Shown here piece by piece: positions 27,813 to 38,000 of a stretch of 64,000 bases of DNA. The stretch is from NCBI RefSeq assembly GCF_006538345.1, contig NZ_BJKL01000001.1:496001-560000 (forward strand). The letters are read 5' to 3'. The number at the start of each line of letters is the position of its first letter. Position 1 is the first letter of the stretch. Made by a program: the position numbers and the translations under genes. The stretch is from Alteromonas sp. KUL49 (lineage in GTDB: Bacteria; Pseudomonadota; Gammaproteobacteria; Enterobacterales; Alteromonadaceae). The notes beneath the pieces are model-generated. The model did not search any database and had not been told where the DNA came from. It saw only the letters and a list, made by a program, of their open reading frames with translations.

Positions 27813-29654
27813 ATGTTTTCCTTTTTCGAAAAGCTCACCCAACCCTTTCCAGATAAAAAGCCAGCGCAACCACCCACGGGTATCGTTGCCTTCTGTAAGT
27901 ATTACACAGAGGGCATGTGGGGAGTCATTCTGACTGTTTCGTTGCTTAGCGCAACGGTAGCCATTCTAGAAGTCGCGCTTTTCGGTTTTTTGGGTGAACT
28001 GGTGGATTTGTTCGCTCAATATAATCGAGAAGATTTTTTGAGTGAAAACAAGTGGACACTCATCGGCATGGGCCTAACGGTAGTCGTGTTTATTCCACTC
28101 TTTGTACTGCTGCGTTCGTTATTCTCCCGTCAGTCCCTCATGGGTAACTACCCAATGCGTATTCGTTGGCAGGCCCATCGCTATTTGCTAGGGCAAAGTC
28201 TAGCCTTCTTCCACAATGAATTCGCAGGTAGGGTCGCGACCAAGGTTATGCAAACCGCGCTATCTGTTCGAGAGACAGTCACTAAAGTACTAGACCTATT
28301 GGTATACGTGAGTGTGTACTTTATCTCTGTGGTTGTACTTGTCATGAGTACAGATTGGCGCTTGGCTATGCCATTAGTGATTTGGTTGTTTGTTTATTTA
28401 GGCATCCTGCGGGTGCTTGTGCCAAAGCTCAAAGAGGTATCGCAGAAGCAAGCCGATGCCAGATCATTGATGACGGGACGTATTGTCGATAGCTACACCA
28501 ATATCACCACAGTAAAGCTATTCTCACATAGCAGACGGGAAGCCGATTATGCCAAAGAGAGCATGGACGGATTTTTAAAGACGGTTTACCCGCAAATGCG
28601 ATTGGTGACTGTACTCGAATTTTGTGTAGAGATGGCGAATGCAATCTTAATATTTGCTGTGGGTGCTATGTCTATCTACCTATGGCTGCAAAACAGTATT
28701 TCTCCTGGCGATATCGCCATAGCAATTAGTCTTTGTTTGCGTTTAAACGGCATGTCTCATTGGATCATGTGGGAAGTGTCGGGGTTGTTCGAAAATCTGG
28801 GAACCGTGCAAGATGGTATGAACACACTAGCCAAGCCCATCTCGGTAAAAGATCGTCCTGAAGCGCCGTCCGTGAACGTATCTAAAGGTGCAATTTCCTT
28901 TGACAAGGTGGACTTTTCCTATGCAGGGGCGAACAATCTACCCATCAAGGTGTTTGATAAGCTGAATGTAAGTATCAAAGCGGGTGAAAAAGTCGGACTC
29001 GTGGGACGTTCAGGGGCGGGCAAATCAACCTTAGTTAATCTTTTAATGCGTTTTTACGACATTCAGCATGGAAGCATATCAATTGACGGGCGTAAGATTG
29101 ATGAAGTTGCACAAGAAAGCCTAAGAGCGAATATCAGTATGGTTACGCAAGATACTGCGCTGATGCATCGCTCTGTGCGAGATAACATTCTTTACGGTAG
29201 AACGGACGCGTCAGAAGCAGATATGATTCGGGCGGCTAAACAAGCCGAAGCCCATGAATTCATTCAGTCATTGACAGATAGTAAGGGACGCACTGGGTAC
29301 GATGCTCACGTGGGTGAGCGAGGGGTAAAACTTTCAGGTGGTCAGCGCCAACGCATAGCCATTGCTCGTGTGTTATTAAAAGATGCACCCGTACTGGTAC
29401 TGGACGAAGCCACATCCGCTCTGGATTCTGAGGTAGAAGCTGCTATTCAAACTTGCCTTGATACTGTAATGCAAGGCAAAACCGTACTCGCCATTGCTCA
29501 CAGGCTTTCAACAATTGCTCAGATGGATCGTTTGCTTGTGTTAGACAAAGGCCAAATCGTTGAAGAAGGTACGCATAGTGAACTCATTGCCTACAACGGG
29601 ATTTATGCCAAGCTTTGGGCGCATCAAACCGGTGGGTTTATTGGGCTAGAGTAG
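27813..29654 (+). CDS. ABC transporter, fused permease and ATPase
   Basis: A 613-residue half-transporter of the type IV exporter fold, similar in layout to MsbA-type and YknU-like multidrug/lipid exporters. The N-terminal membrane domain has six hydrophobic segments. The ATPase has Walker A GRSGAGKST (about residue 397), Q-loop SMVTQDTALMH, signature LSGGQRQR (about residue 506), Walker B VLVLDEATS and the H-loop IAHRLST. The start is placed at ATG 27813 (MFSFFEKLTQPFPDKKP) with GAG 7 bases upstream; an earlier frame to 27750 lacks a ribosome site. It functions as a dimer; its substrate is unknown. Confidence 0.88.
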   Translation: MFSFFEKLTQPFPDKKPAQPPTGIVAFCKYYTEGMWGVILTVSLLSATVAILEVALFGFLGELVDLFAQYNREDFLSENKWTLIGMGLTVVVFIPLFVLLRSLFSRQSLMGNYPMRIRWQAHRYLLGQSLAFFHNEFAGRVATKVMQTALSVRETVTKVLDLLVYVSVYFISVVVLVMSTDWRLAMPLVIWLFVYLGILRVLVPKLKEVSQKQADARSLMTGRIVDSYTNITTVKLFSHSRREADYAKESMDGFLKTVYPQMRLVTVLEFCVEMANAILIFAVGAMSIYLWLQNSISPGDIAIAISLCLRLNGMSHWIMWEVSGLFENLGTVQDGMNTLAKPISVKDRPEAPSVNVSKGAISFDKVDFSYAGANNLPIKVFDKLNVSIKAGEKVGLVGRSGAGKSTLVNLLMRFYDIQHGSISIDGRKIDEVAQESLRANISMVTQDTALMHRSVRDNILYGRTDASEADMIRAAKQAEAHEFIQSLTDSKGRTGYDAHVGERGVKLSGGQRQRIAIARVLLKDAPVLVLDEATSALDSEVEAAIQTCLDTVMQGKTVLAIAHRLSTIAQMDRLLVLDKGQIVEEGTHSELIAYNGIYAKLWAHQTGGFIGLE

Positions 29655-29689
29655 CGGGACAGGCAGACGACGCGTGATAAATAAACCCC

Positions 29690-29717
29690 TTGTAACTTGT
29701 TAGTGGTTAAGTATAAT
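29690..29717 (+). promoter_or_regulatory. Sigma-70 promoter of tRNA-Trp
   Basis: TTGTAA (29690-29695), a 16-base spacer and TATAAT (29712-29717) are followed by a GC-rich discriminator (ACGCGTCCC), the pattern of stringently controlled stable-RNA promoters. The tRNA begins about 85 bases later, and secE-nusG could be read from the same start. Confidence 0.75.
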
Positions 29718-29808
29718 ACGCGTCCCTCCCTTGCGATACCGCACTTTCCAACGAAAAGCAGCAATATTCCCAAGGGTAGTGTAAATAAAATTTGTTGAAA
29801 AACGCCAA

Positions 29809-29885
29809 AGGGGTGTAGTTCGAATTGGTAGAACAGCGGTCTCCAAAACCGATGGTTGGGGGTTCGAGTCCCTCCACCCCTGCCA
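29809..29885 (+). tRNA. tRNA-Trp (CCA anticodon)
   Basis: The 77-base sequence includes an encoded CCA end. The acceptor stem is AGGGGTG with CACCCCT, the D stem GTTC/GAAC, and the anticodon loop CTCCAAA with anticodon CCA at 29843-29845. The T arm is GGGGG-TTCGAGT-CCCTC, and the discriminator is G. The first anticodon-stem pair is a G-A mismatch (29836 with 29852); the other four pairs are intact. Its place just before secE matches the tRNA-Trp position in many gammaproteobacteria, though no tufB or other tRNA lies upstream here. Confidence 0.97.
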
Positions 29886-29945
29886 AATTACTAACTTACG
29901 TAGCAAGCGTGAGTTTTACTGACGTTGTAGTGCTAGGATCGTGAC

Positions 29946-30326
29946 ATGAGCGAAAAAACGGAAAATCAGTCCAACCCATTGGACATGTTGAAATGGGTAG
30001 TGGTTTTTGCATTGTTAGCAGGAATCGTTACTGCTAATTCAATGTACGGCAATGACGTATCAGTGCTTTACCGTGCTATTGCCGCGGTGGTTACTGTTGT
30101 AGTTGCGGGCTTTATTGCAGCCACTACTGAGAAAGGTGCTGCATTTTTAAGTTTTGCTAAAGAATCGCGTATCGAAGTACGTAAGGTTATTTGGCCAACA
30201 CGTCAAGAAGCGAATCAAACAACGCTTATCGTATTAGCAGCTACACTAGTAATGGCACTGATCCTTTGGGGATTGGATGGCATTATTGTTCGCGTTGTTG
30301 GCTTTGTTATGAGTATAGGAGCATAA
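29946..30326 (+). CDS. secE: Protein translocase subunit SecE
   Basis: SecE stabilises the SecY channel of the Sec translocon. The 126-residue product is the long form with three membrane segments, as in Escherichia coli: MLKWVVVFALLAGIVTAN, AVVTVVVAGFIAAT and ATLVMALILWGLDGIIV. The conserved cytoplasmic amphipathic helix and hinge are seen in FAKESRIEVRKVIWPTRQEANQTT. nusG follows after 6 bases. Confidence 0.97.
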   Translation: MSEKTENQSNPLDMLKWVVVFALLAGIVTANSMYGNDVSVLYRAIAAVVTVVVAGFIAATTEKGAAFLSFAKESRIEVRKVIWPTRQEANQTTLIVLAATLVMALILWGLDGIIVRVVGFVMSIGA

Positions 30327-30332
30327 AAGCGT

Positions 30333-30878
30333 ATGTCTGAAGAAAGCAAAAAAAGATGGTACGTGGTACAAGCCTACTCACAGTACGAGTCACGAGTAAA
30401 AAAGACCCTGCTTGAATACATCAAGATGCACAACATGGAAGAACATTTTGGTCAGGTACTAGTACCTACCGAAGAAGTCGTTGAAATGCGTGCGGGTCAA
30501 AAGCGTAAATCTGAGCGCAAGTTCTACCCAGGTTATGTTTTGGTAGAAATGGACATGAATGAAGACTCATGGCACTTAGTGAAGAGCGTTCCTCGTGTAT
30601 TGGGCTTCATTGGCGGTACATCTGACCGTCCTATGCCAATTACGCAAAAAGAAGCTGATGCTATCTTGAATCGTCTTGAAGAGTCTGTAGACAAGCCTAA
30701 GCCGAAGACATTGTTCGAACCGGGCGAAGTGGTTCGCGTTATCGACGGTCCGTTTGCAGATTTCAACGGTGTGGTAGAAGAAGTCGATTACGAAAAGAGC
30801 CGCGTAAAAGTGTCGGTGCTTATCTTTGGTCGTTCTACACCAGTAGATCTAGAGTTCGGTCAAGTCGAGAAAGGCTAA
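30333..30878 (+). CDS. nusG: Transcription termination/antitermination factor NusG
   Basis: NusG binds RNA polymerase as a processivity factor and links it to Rho and to ribosomal protein S10. The 181-residue protein has the NGN domain ([45 protein letters not shown]) and a C-terminal KOW domain ([22 protein letters not shown]). It pairs with secE in one transcript that ends at a terminator 21 bases after the stop, separating it from the rplK operon. Confidence 0.98.
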   Translation: MSEESKKRWYVVQAYSQYESRVKKTLLEYIKMHNMEEHFGQVLVPTEEVVEMRAGQKRKSERKFYPGYVLVEMDMNEDSWHLVKSVPRVLGFIGGTSDRPMPITQKEADAILNRLEESVDKPKPKTLFEPGEVVRVIDGPFADFNGVVEEVDYEKSRVKVSVLIFGRSTPVDLEFGQVEKG

Positions 30879-30899
30879 CAATCGATTCACCTTTTTTAA

Positions 30900-30923
30900 A
30901 AACCTGCTACGGCAGGTTTTTTT
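30900..30923 (+). terminator. Intrinsic terminator after nusG
   Basis: AAACCTGC (30900-30907) pairs with GCAGGTTT (30912-30919) around a TACG tetraloop and is followed by T's on the plus strand. It ends secE-nusG. Confidence 0.92.
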
Positions 30924-31095
30924 GTGCCTATTTATCTGTTCTATATCAATTTTTTAGATAGTAAAGAGAAGTATATTTAGCCGCAGAAAGCAGTGAACGT
31001 ACTATAATGGACAATTAGGTAACGGGTAAGATAATCATTACTCGCTATACTGAGAGCTATTGCTGCGTGCAAAAGCAGTCATTATTGGAGTTGTT

Positions 31096-32188
31096 GTGCA
31101 CAAATTGTTGTTTGCTGTCTTTGTGGTTTATTTGAATGTAGGTAGTGTATTTGCAGACCATGCAATACCCACACTTGCAGTTTCGAATGTTACCCAGGGG
31201 CCCGCACAAAAGCTGGGTCAAGATTTGAATAACGGTGCACAACTGTATTTTTCTCAGTCCACAACGAGTCATGTTAACTTTCAGTTTCAAAATGATGGTT
31301 ATGAACCAGAGCAAGCTCTGTTAAATACCAAATATTTTGTGGAGCAGGGACATACACTGCTATTCAACTTTGTTGGCACACCAACTACTAAAGCTATTGC
31401 AAATCACATTCACCATTTACCGATTCTTCTCGTCACCCCTTTTACGGGAGCTGACTTTCTCAGAGAGCCAGAGGCACGACATGTGTTTAACCTACGTGCG
31501 AGCTATCAGCAAGAGGCTGAGGTTCACTCTCGTTACTTGATTAATCAGTTAGGGCTGCGAAAAATCGGAATAGTGTTACAAGCAGATGATTATGGGCTGA
31601 GTTTTACCAAATATTTTGAAAGGGAACTTGCGGCGAATAACTTAACGCCAGTTTTACTAACGCGGGTGAAGCGGAACAGTCAGTTCGTATCTACAGCCGT
31701 TGAGGCGTTAAAAACCGCGGATATTGAAGCTGTCGTATTTATCGGCACTTACGAGCCACTAATTGAGATAATCAATCAAACGTATTCAGACAACCCCGAT
31801 CTTATATATACGAGCGTGTCCTTTGCTGCGAGTGATCACGTGTTACCGCATATTCCAGACTCAGCGAAAGTGGTTTTTTACTGAGGTAGTGCCCGATCCA
31901 AATTCTTGTGATTACGACGAGTGTCGATTGTTTAGAGCACTTGCGCAGAATAAGGAGTCAAAGCTCACGCGTGGACAGTTTGAAGGTTTTATTAATGCCT
32001 TGTGGCTAGATAGTGCTATTAGCGCATGTGATCAAGTGTCTCTAGGGTGTATCAGCGATAAATTAACCTACTCACCGATGACTTTGTTTGGCGAGTCTAT
32101 GGTGTTTGACGAAAAATCGCGTCAGTTAGCCAACAGAGTATTTTACTCTAGTCAGAATTTAACGGCACCTTTGCTCCTGATACAGTAG
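31096..32188 (+). pseudogene. Periplasmic ABC substrate-binding protein (Leu/Ile/Val-type), frameshifted
   Basis: The gene starts at a GTG (31096) with GGAG 5 bases upstream and a signal peptide (MHKLLFAVFVVYLNVGSVFA). The type I periplasmic ligand-binding fold follows, including LGQDLNNGAQLYFSQ, ILLVTPFTGADFLREP, VFNLRASYQQEAEVHSRYL and KIGIVLQADDYGLSFTKYF. The first frame stops at 31884. The protein plainly continues in the +1 frame (TEVVPDPNSCDYDECR ... GQFEGFINALWLDSAI) to 32188. Removing one T from the T6 run at 31874-31879 restores a single frame of about 364 residues. No permease or ATPase gene is near. It lies between nusG and rplK, an unusual place. It is either a pseudogene or a base-call error. 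Confidence 0.8.
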
Positions 32189-32231
32189 AAAGCACACAAT
32201 TAAAAAGATCGTTTTTTCACCATATTCAAAC

Positions 32232-32260
32232 TTGCATAGCAATTAATCACCCTATATACT
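32232..32260 (+). promoter_or_regulatory. Sigma-70 promoter of the rplKA operon
   Basis: TTGCAT (32232-32237), a 17-base spacer and TATACT (32255-32260) are followed by a GC-rich discriminator (ACGCGCCC) as in stringently controlled ribosomal promoters. A leader of about 80 bases precedes rplK. In Escherichia coli L1 binds such a leader, but no L1 site was confidently located here. Confidence 0.75.
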
Positions 32261-32347
32261 ACGCGCCCTTTTATACGGAAACGGGAAGCCGTTCGAGCAG
32301 GTAAACTCATTACTTGCGAGGCGTTAGACCCAAAAGAGAGCATTAAA

Positions 32348-32776
32348 ATGGCTAAAAAAGTAACTGGCTTAATTAAGCTACAGGTTGCAGCGGGTGCTGC
32401 AAACCCAAGTCCACCGGTTGGTCCTGCACTAGGTCAGCACGGTGTAAACATCATGGAATTCTGTAAGGCTTTCAACGCGAAAACTGATAGCCTTGAGAAA
32501 GGCGCTCCAGTACCAGTAGAAATCACTGTTTACGAAGATCGCTCTTTCACATTCGAAACCAAAACTCCTCCTGCATCTTACCTTCTTAAGAAAGCTGCTG
32601 GCATTAAGAGTGGTTCTGGCCGTCCTAACACTGAAAAAGTGGGTAAAGTTACTCGCGCTCAGTTGGAAGAGATTGCAAAAACTAAAGAGCCAGACCTTAC
32701 TGCAGCTGACCTTGATGCAGCGGTACGCACTATCGCGGGTTCTGCTCGCTCAATGGGCTTGAACGTAGAGGACTAA
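32348..32776 (+). CDS. rplK: 50S ribosomal protein L11
   Basis: L11 forms the GTPase-associated stalk base with 23S rRNA and is needed for RelA activation. The 142-residue sequence starts [20 protein letters not shown], with [22 protein letters not shown] (rRNA and thiostrepton-site prolines) and the C-terminal [10 protein letters not shown]. Codon usage is strongly biased, as expected for a highly expressed gene. rplA follows after 4 bases. Confidence 0.99.
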   Translation: MAKKVTGLIKLQVAAGAANPSPPVGPALGQHGVNIMEFCKAFNAKTDSLEKGAPVPVEITVYEDRSFTFETKTPPASYLLKKAAGIKSGSGRPNTEKVGKVTRAQLEEIAKTKEPDLTAADLDAAVRTIAGSARSMGLNVED

Positions 32777-32780
32777 TCGA

Positions 32781-33476
32781 ATGGCTAAACTAACTAAACG
32801 CGCTCGCGTAATCCGCGAAAAAGTTGATGCGACTAAAGAGTATGAAATCAACGAAGCAGTAGCACTCCTAAAAGAACTAGCAACTGCTAAGTTCGCTGAA
32901 AGTGTAGACGTTGCTGTAAACCTTGGTATCGACGCTAAGAAATCTGACCAAAACGTACGTGGTGCAACTGTACTACCAAACGGTACTGGTAAAGAAGTTC
33001 GCGTTGCTGTTTTCACTCAAGGTGCAAACGCTGAAGCTGCGAAAGAAGCAGGTGCTGACATCGTTGGTATGGAAGACCTAGCTGAGCAAGTTAAGAAAGG
33101 CGAAATGAACTTTGACGTAGTAGTTGCTAGCCCAGACGCGATGCGCGTTGTTGGTCAACTAGGTCAGATTCTTGGTCCACGTGGCCTTATGCCTAACCCT
33201 AAAACGGGTACTGTAACGCCAGACGTTGCTACTGCGGTTAAGAACGCAAAAGCTGGTCAGGTTCGCTACAGAAATGACAAGAACGGTATCATCCATGCAA
33301 GCATTGGTAAGATCGCGTTCGAAGCAAACCAAATTCAAGAAAACCTTCAAGCGCTACTTGACGCATTGAACAAGGCTAAGCCTTCTTCTGCTAAAGGTAC
33401 TTATATCAAGAAGATCAGCCTAAGCACTACTATGGGTGCTGGTGTATCTCTAGATAAGGCTTCTGTAGGTCTTTAA
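32781..33476 (+). CDS. rplA: 50S ribosomal protein L1
   Basis: L1 forms the mobile L1 stalk that releases deacylated tRNA from the E site, and in relatives represses its own operon. The 231-residue product has [54 protein letters not shown] and [17 protein letters not shown], all typical. It is the second gene of the rplKA transcript. The 305 bases after it carry the rplJ leader. Confidence 0.99.
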   Translation: MAKLTKRARVIREKVDATKEYEINEAVALLKELATAKFAESVDVAVNLGIDAKKSDQNVRGATVLPNGTGKEVRVAVFTQGANAEAAKEAGADIVGMEDLAEQVKKGEMNFDVVVASPDAMRVVGQLGQILGPRGLMPNPKTGTVTPDVATAVKNAKAGQVRYRNDKNGIIHASIGKIAFEANQIQENLQALLDALNKAKPSSAKGTYIKKISLSTTMGAGVSLDKASVGL

Positions 33477-33781
33477 TTTACCCTGTCGGTATAACAACCG
33501 ATTTCTCTGTAAAGGTTATGGGTTGGAGTTGTCGAAACAGCAGTGCTGATTGGCGACTCCCGTCCAAGACCGCAGGTGCGGTGTGGTGAAAGAGGTAAGA
33601 GAACTTTCACGTATAACACACTGCTTAATAGAACAACCTGCGCAGACGGTGGTTTGACTCAGACTCTCTGGGGTAACAAACACCGTAGAGCGGTACCTTC
33701 ATACTGTTGGTATCAATCTGTGAACCCTGATGGCGTAAGCAGGTAACTGCCTACAAAGTCAGATACAAAGAGGTGAACTCA
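33477..33781 (+). promoter_or_regulatory. rplJL leader with L10 (L10-L12 complex) binding structure
   Basis: The 305-base rplA-rplJ gap has no gene. CGTCCAAGACCGCAGG (33561-33576) and CCTGCGCAGACGG (33637-33649) are nearly identical to the bases flanking the kink-turn stem of the Escherichia coli rplJ leader. GCAGG and CGTC pair with CCTGC and GACG across an internal loop, the kink-turn receptor for L10. The intervening arm (33577-33636) differs. By analogy, binding of the L10-(L12)4 complex represses rplJ and rplL translation. The identification comes from recalled sequence similarity and pairing, not from a covariance search. Confidence 0.8.
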
Positions 33782-34300
33782 GTGGCACTAGGTTTAGCAG
33801 CAAAGAAAGAGATCGTAGCAGAAGTATCTGAAGTTGCGTCTCGCGCTCTATCCGTTGCCGTCGCTGAATACCGTGGGATGGAAGTTGCAGAACTGACTGA
33901 CCTACGCGTTAAAGCTCGTGAACAAGGCGTATACCTTAAGGTTATCCGTAACACACTAGCTAAACGTGCATTGGCAGACAGCAAATTTGCAGACTTAGAC
34001 AGCGCGCTAACTGGCCCGCTTATCTATGGCTTCTCGATCGATGCACCAGGCGGTGCAGCACGTCTTTTCAAAGACTTCGGAAAGCAAAACGATAAGTTGA
34101 ACGTTACAGCATTGTCAATTGGTAGTGGTCTACTTGGTCCAGAGAAATTGGACGCAGTTGCTTCACTTCCTACTCGCGACGAAGCACTTGCAAAACTACT
34201 TGCAACCTTCAAAGCACCGGTGGGCAAATTCGTTCAAACAATCAACGAAGTACCTACCAAATTTGTGCGCGTATTGGCGGCGATCAAAGACGAGAAGTAA
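33782..34300 (+). CDS. rplJ: 50S ribosomal protein L10
   Basis: L10 anchors the L7/L12 dimers to the ribosome stalk. The GTG start at 33782 gives [20 protein letters not shown], matching the family N-terminus, with AGAGG 8 bases upstream; the ATG at 33773 would add three residues and lies on the ribosome site. The 172-residue product has [30 protein letters not shown] and [11 protein letters not shown], both typical. It is regulated by the leader upstream and followed by rplL after 57 bases. Confidence 0.98.
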   Translation: MALGLAAKKEIVAEVSEVASRALSVAVAEYRGMEVAELTDLRVKAREQGVYLKVIRNTLAKRALADSKFADLDSALTGPLIYGFSIDAPGGAARLFKDFGKQNDKLNVTALSIGSGLLGPEKLDAVASLPTRDEALAKLLATFKAPVGKFVQTINEVPTKFVRVLAAIKDEK

Positions 34301-34357
34301 TTCCCGTTTTTGGCATATTGATTTTTTTAACATTTTAAACCCAGGAGTTTAGAGAAA

Positions 34358-34732
34358 ATGGCTCTAACTAAAGAAGATATCTTGAACGCGATTGCTGAAA
34401 TGCCAGTTATGGAATTGGTTGAGCTAATCGAAGCAGCTGAAGAAAAATTCGGCGTTGAAGCGACTGCTGCTGTTGCAGTAGCTGCTGGTCCTGCTGCTGC
34501 TGGCGAAGCTGCAGAAGAAAAGACTGAATTCGACGTTGTTATGACTTCATTCGGTGGCAACAAAGTTGCAGTAATCAAAGCAGTTCGCGGCGCGACTGGC
34601 CTAGGTCTTAAAGAAGCTAAAGAAGTAGTTGAGTCTGCTCCTAAAGCTATCAAAGAAGGCGTAAGCAAAGAAGAAGCAGAAGAACTGAAGAAGCAGCTTG
34701 AAGAAGCTGGCGCTGAAGTTGAAATCAAGTAA
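34358..34732 (+). CDS. rplL: 50S ribosomal protein L7/L12
   Basis: L7/L12 is the multi-copy stalk protein recruiting translation factors. The 124-residue, strongly acidic product has the N-terminal dimerisation helix ([20 protein letters not shown]), an alanine-rich hinge ([16 protein letters not shown]) and the C-terminal factor-binding domain ([36 protein letters not shown]). AGGAG precedes the ATG. A strong hairpin with T-tract lies after the gene and separates it from rpoB. Confidence 0.99.
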   Translation: MALTKEDILNAIAEMPVMELVELIEAAEEKFGVEATAAVAVAAGPAAAGEAAEEKTEFDVVMTSFGGNKVAVIKAVRGATGLGLKEAKEVVESAPKAIKEGVSKEEAEELKKQLEEAGAEVEIK

Positions 34733-34765
34733 TCTGAACTAATCAGATTACCTGCCTTAAACGGC

Positions 34766-34799
34766 AAGGCTGGTGGTTTTTTAGACCACCAGCCTTTTT
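34766..34799 (+). terminator. Attenuator/terminator between rplL and rpoB
   Basis: A perfect 12-base-pair stem (34766-34777 with 34785-34796) with a 7-base loop is followed by T's. In Escherichia coli the rplL-rpoB gap holds a partial terminator that lets about one polymerase in five continue into rpoBC. This element is in the same place and likely has the same role. No separate strong rpoB promoter was seen in the remaining 225 bases. Confidence 0.88.
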
Positions 34800-35023
34800 G
34801 CGCTGTATAGGTGTGTAGTTTTTAACCCTTTACTACACTCTCTCTAAGCGCTCTCCGGAGCACCAAAAAAGCATAAAACCAAGAAGTTAACTAATAATTG
34901 GTTAATTTTTGTTGTATGCTGGTGTAATTGCCCGGAAAAGGGTTGTGGAAGTTTGTTGTTTAAACTGGCAAATCGCCGGATTAGACAGCAGGTTGGGTCA
35001 TAAATCAGCAGGCTGAGGAACCC

Positions 35024-38000
35024 ATGGTTTACTCTTATAGCGAAAAGAAACGTATCCGTAAGGATTTTGGCAAACGCCCACAGGTATTGGAAATTCCATA
35101 CCTTCTTTCAATTCAGCTTGATTCTTTCAAAAAGTTTATTGAGACCGATCCGGAAGCTCAATACGGTTTGGAAGCAGCATTTCGTTCCGTTTTTCCAATC
35201 AAAAGTTACTCAGGTAATTCAGAGCTTCAGTATGTAAGCTATCGCCTGGGTGAGCCGGTGTTTGACGTTAAAGAATGTCAAATTCGCGGTGTCACTTTCT
35301 CTGCTCCATTAAGAGTAAAACTACGGTTAGTGTTATTTGATAAAGACGCTGCCCCAGGTACCGTAAAAGACATTAAAGAACAAGAAGTGTACATGGGCGA
35401 AATCCCATTGATGACAGAGAACGGCACGTTCGTTATCAATGGTACCGAGCGTGTTATCGTATCTCAGTTGCACCGTTCACCTGGTGTGTTCTTTGATCAT
35501 GACAAGGGTAAAACTCACTCTTCTGGTAAGGTACTTTATAACGCACGTGTTATTCCTTACCGTGGTTCATGGCTAGATTTTGAGTTCGATCCAAAAGATA
35601 ACCTATTTGTACGTATTGACCGTCGCCGTAAATTACCTGCGACTATCATCTTACGTGCACTAGAAATGACTACCGAAGAAATCCTTGATACTTTCTTCGA
35701 TAAAGTTAATGTGCGCATCGACAATGACCGTCTAATGATGGAAATGGTGCCAGATCGCCTACGTGGTGAAACGGCTCAGTTCGATATCTTAGATAACGAA
35801 GGTAACGTTGTTGTAGAAAGCGGTCGTCGTATTTCTGCACGTCATACTCGCTCTCTTGATAAAGCAGGAATGACAGAGCTAGAAGTTCCAGCTGACTATT
35901 TGATTGGTCGAGTATTTGGTGCGACCTACGTTAATGAAGACACTGGCGAAGTTATCGTAAGTGCAAACGACGAATTGACACTTGAAAACTTGGCGGCACT
36001 AAGCCAAGCAGGTATCAAAGAGTTTGCGACGCTATACATTAACGAATTAGATCACGGTTCATACATCTCTGACACTGTACGCATTGATTCATCAACTAAC
36101 CGCCTTGAAGCGCTTGTTGAGATCTATCGTATGATGCGTCCTGGTGAGCCGCCAACAAAAGATGCAGCAGAAACTCTGTTCGACAACCTATTCTTCTCTG
36201 ACGAGCGTTATGACTTGTCATCGGTAGGTCGTATGAAATTTAACCGTCGTCTTGGCCGTGAAGATCAGCTTGGTGCTGGTACACTAGACAAAGATGACAT
36301 CATCGATGTAATGAAGCAGCTCATCCAAATCCGTGACGGTAAAGATGAAGTTGATGACATCGATCACTTGGGTAACCGTCGTATTCGCTCTGTGGGCGAA
36401 ATGGCTGAAAACCAATTCCGCGTTGGTCTAGTACGTGTGGAACGTGCCGTTAAAGAGCGTCTTAGCCTTGGCGATCTAGACAACGTAATGCCTCAGGACC
36501 TTATTAACGCTAAGCCTATTTCGGCAGCTGTTAAAGAGTTCTTTGGTTCTTCTCAGCTGTCTCAGTTCATGGACCAAAACAACCCGCTTTCAGAAGTTAC
36601 GCACAAGCGTCGTATTTCTGCATTAGGCCCGGGTGGTCTTACTCGTGAACGTGCAGGCTTTGAAGTTCGAGACGTACACCCGACTCACTACGGTCGTTTG
36701 TGTCCAATCGAAACTCCTGAAGGTCCAAACATCGGTTTGATCAACTCATTGGCTAGCTTCGCGCGCACCAATGATTTCGGTTTCCTTGAAACACCTTTCC
36801 GTCGTATCGTCGACGGTGTAGTGACTGACGAAATTGATTACCTATCGGCAATCGAAGAAGGTCAGTTTGCGATCGCACAGGCAAACGTAGCTCTTACTGA
36901 AACTAATGCATTGCTAGACGACCTTATTCCATGTCGTCACCGCGGTGAAACTACCTTGATGCCTAAAGAAGACATCAAGTACATGGACGTTTCACCACAG
37001 CAGATCGTTTCAATCGCTGCAAGCATCATCCCGTTCCTAGAACACGATGATGCAAACCGTGCATTGATGGGTGCGAACATGCAACGTCAGGCAGTACCAA
37101 CGCTACGCGCTGATAAGCCGCTAGTAGGTACTGGTATGGAGAGAACCATCGCCGTTGACTCGGGTGTTACCGTAGTTGCTAAGCGTGGTGGTACCGTAGA
37201 TTTCGTTGACGCTAGCCGCATCGTTATTAAGGTGAATGAAGATGAAATGCTTCCAGGTGAAGCAGGTATCGACATTTACAACCTGACTAAGTACACCCGT
37301 TCTAACCAAAACACGTGTATCAACCAACGTCCAACGTGTGATGTTGGCGATCCAATCGTTGCTGGTGACGTTCTTGCTGATGGCCCATCAACTGACTTGG
37401 GTGATCTAGCACTTGGTCAGAACATGCGTATCGCGTTCATGCCTTGGAATGGTTACAACTTTGAGGATTCAATCCTTATCTCTGAGCGTGTAGCTCAAGA
37501 AGACCGTTTCACTACTATCCACATTCAAGAACTAAGCTGTATCGCTCGTGATACTAAGCTTGGGCCAGAAGAAATTTCTTCTGATATCCCTAATGTGGGT
37601 GAATCTGCATTGAGCAAGCTTGATGAATCAGGCGTTGTTTACATTGGTGCAGAAGTTAAAGGTGGCGATATCTTAGTAGGTAAAGTGACACCTAAAGGTG
37701 AAACTCAGCTTACGCCTGAAGAAAAACTATTGAGAGCAATCTTTGGTGAGAAAGCGTCTGACGTTAAAGATACGTCTCTACGTGTACCTAACTCTGTTCA
37801 CGGTACTGTAATCGACGTTCAAGTCTTTACTCGCGATGGTGTTGAGAAAGACAAGCGCGCGCTTGAAATCGAAGATATGCAACTTCGTCAGGTTAAGAAA
37901 GACCTTACTGACGAATTTGAAATCCTTGCAGATGGTATCTTTGCTCGTGCACAAAATGCTCTATTACGCGCAGGTGTTGACCAAGCTAAGCTTGATAGCC

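Noticed and set aside
31003..31008. A TATAAT hexamer as the promoter of the frameshifted substrate-binding gene
   Set aside because: No -35 element is found at a suitable distance, so the promoter is not supported beyond the -10.
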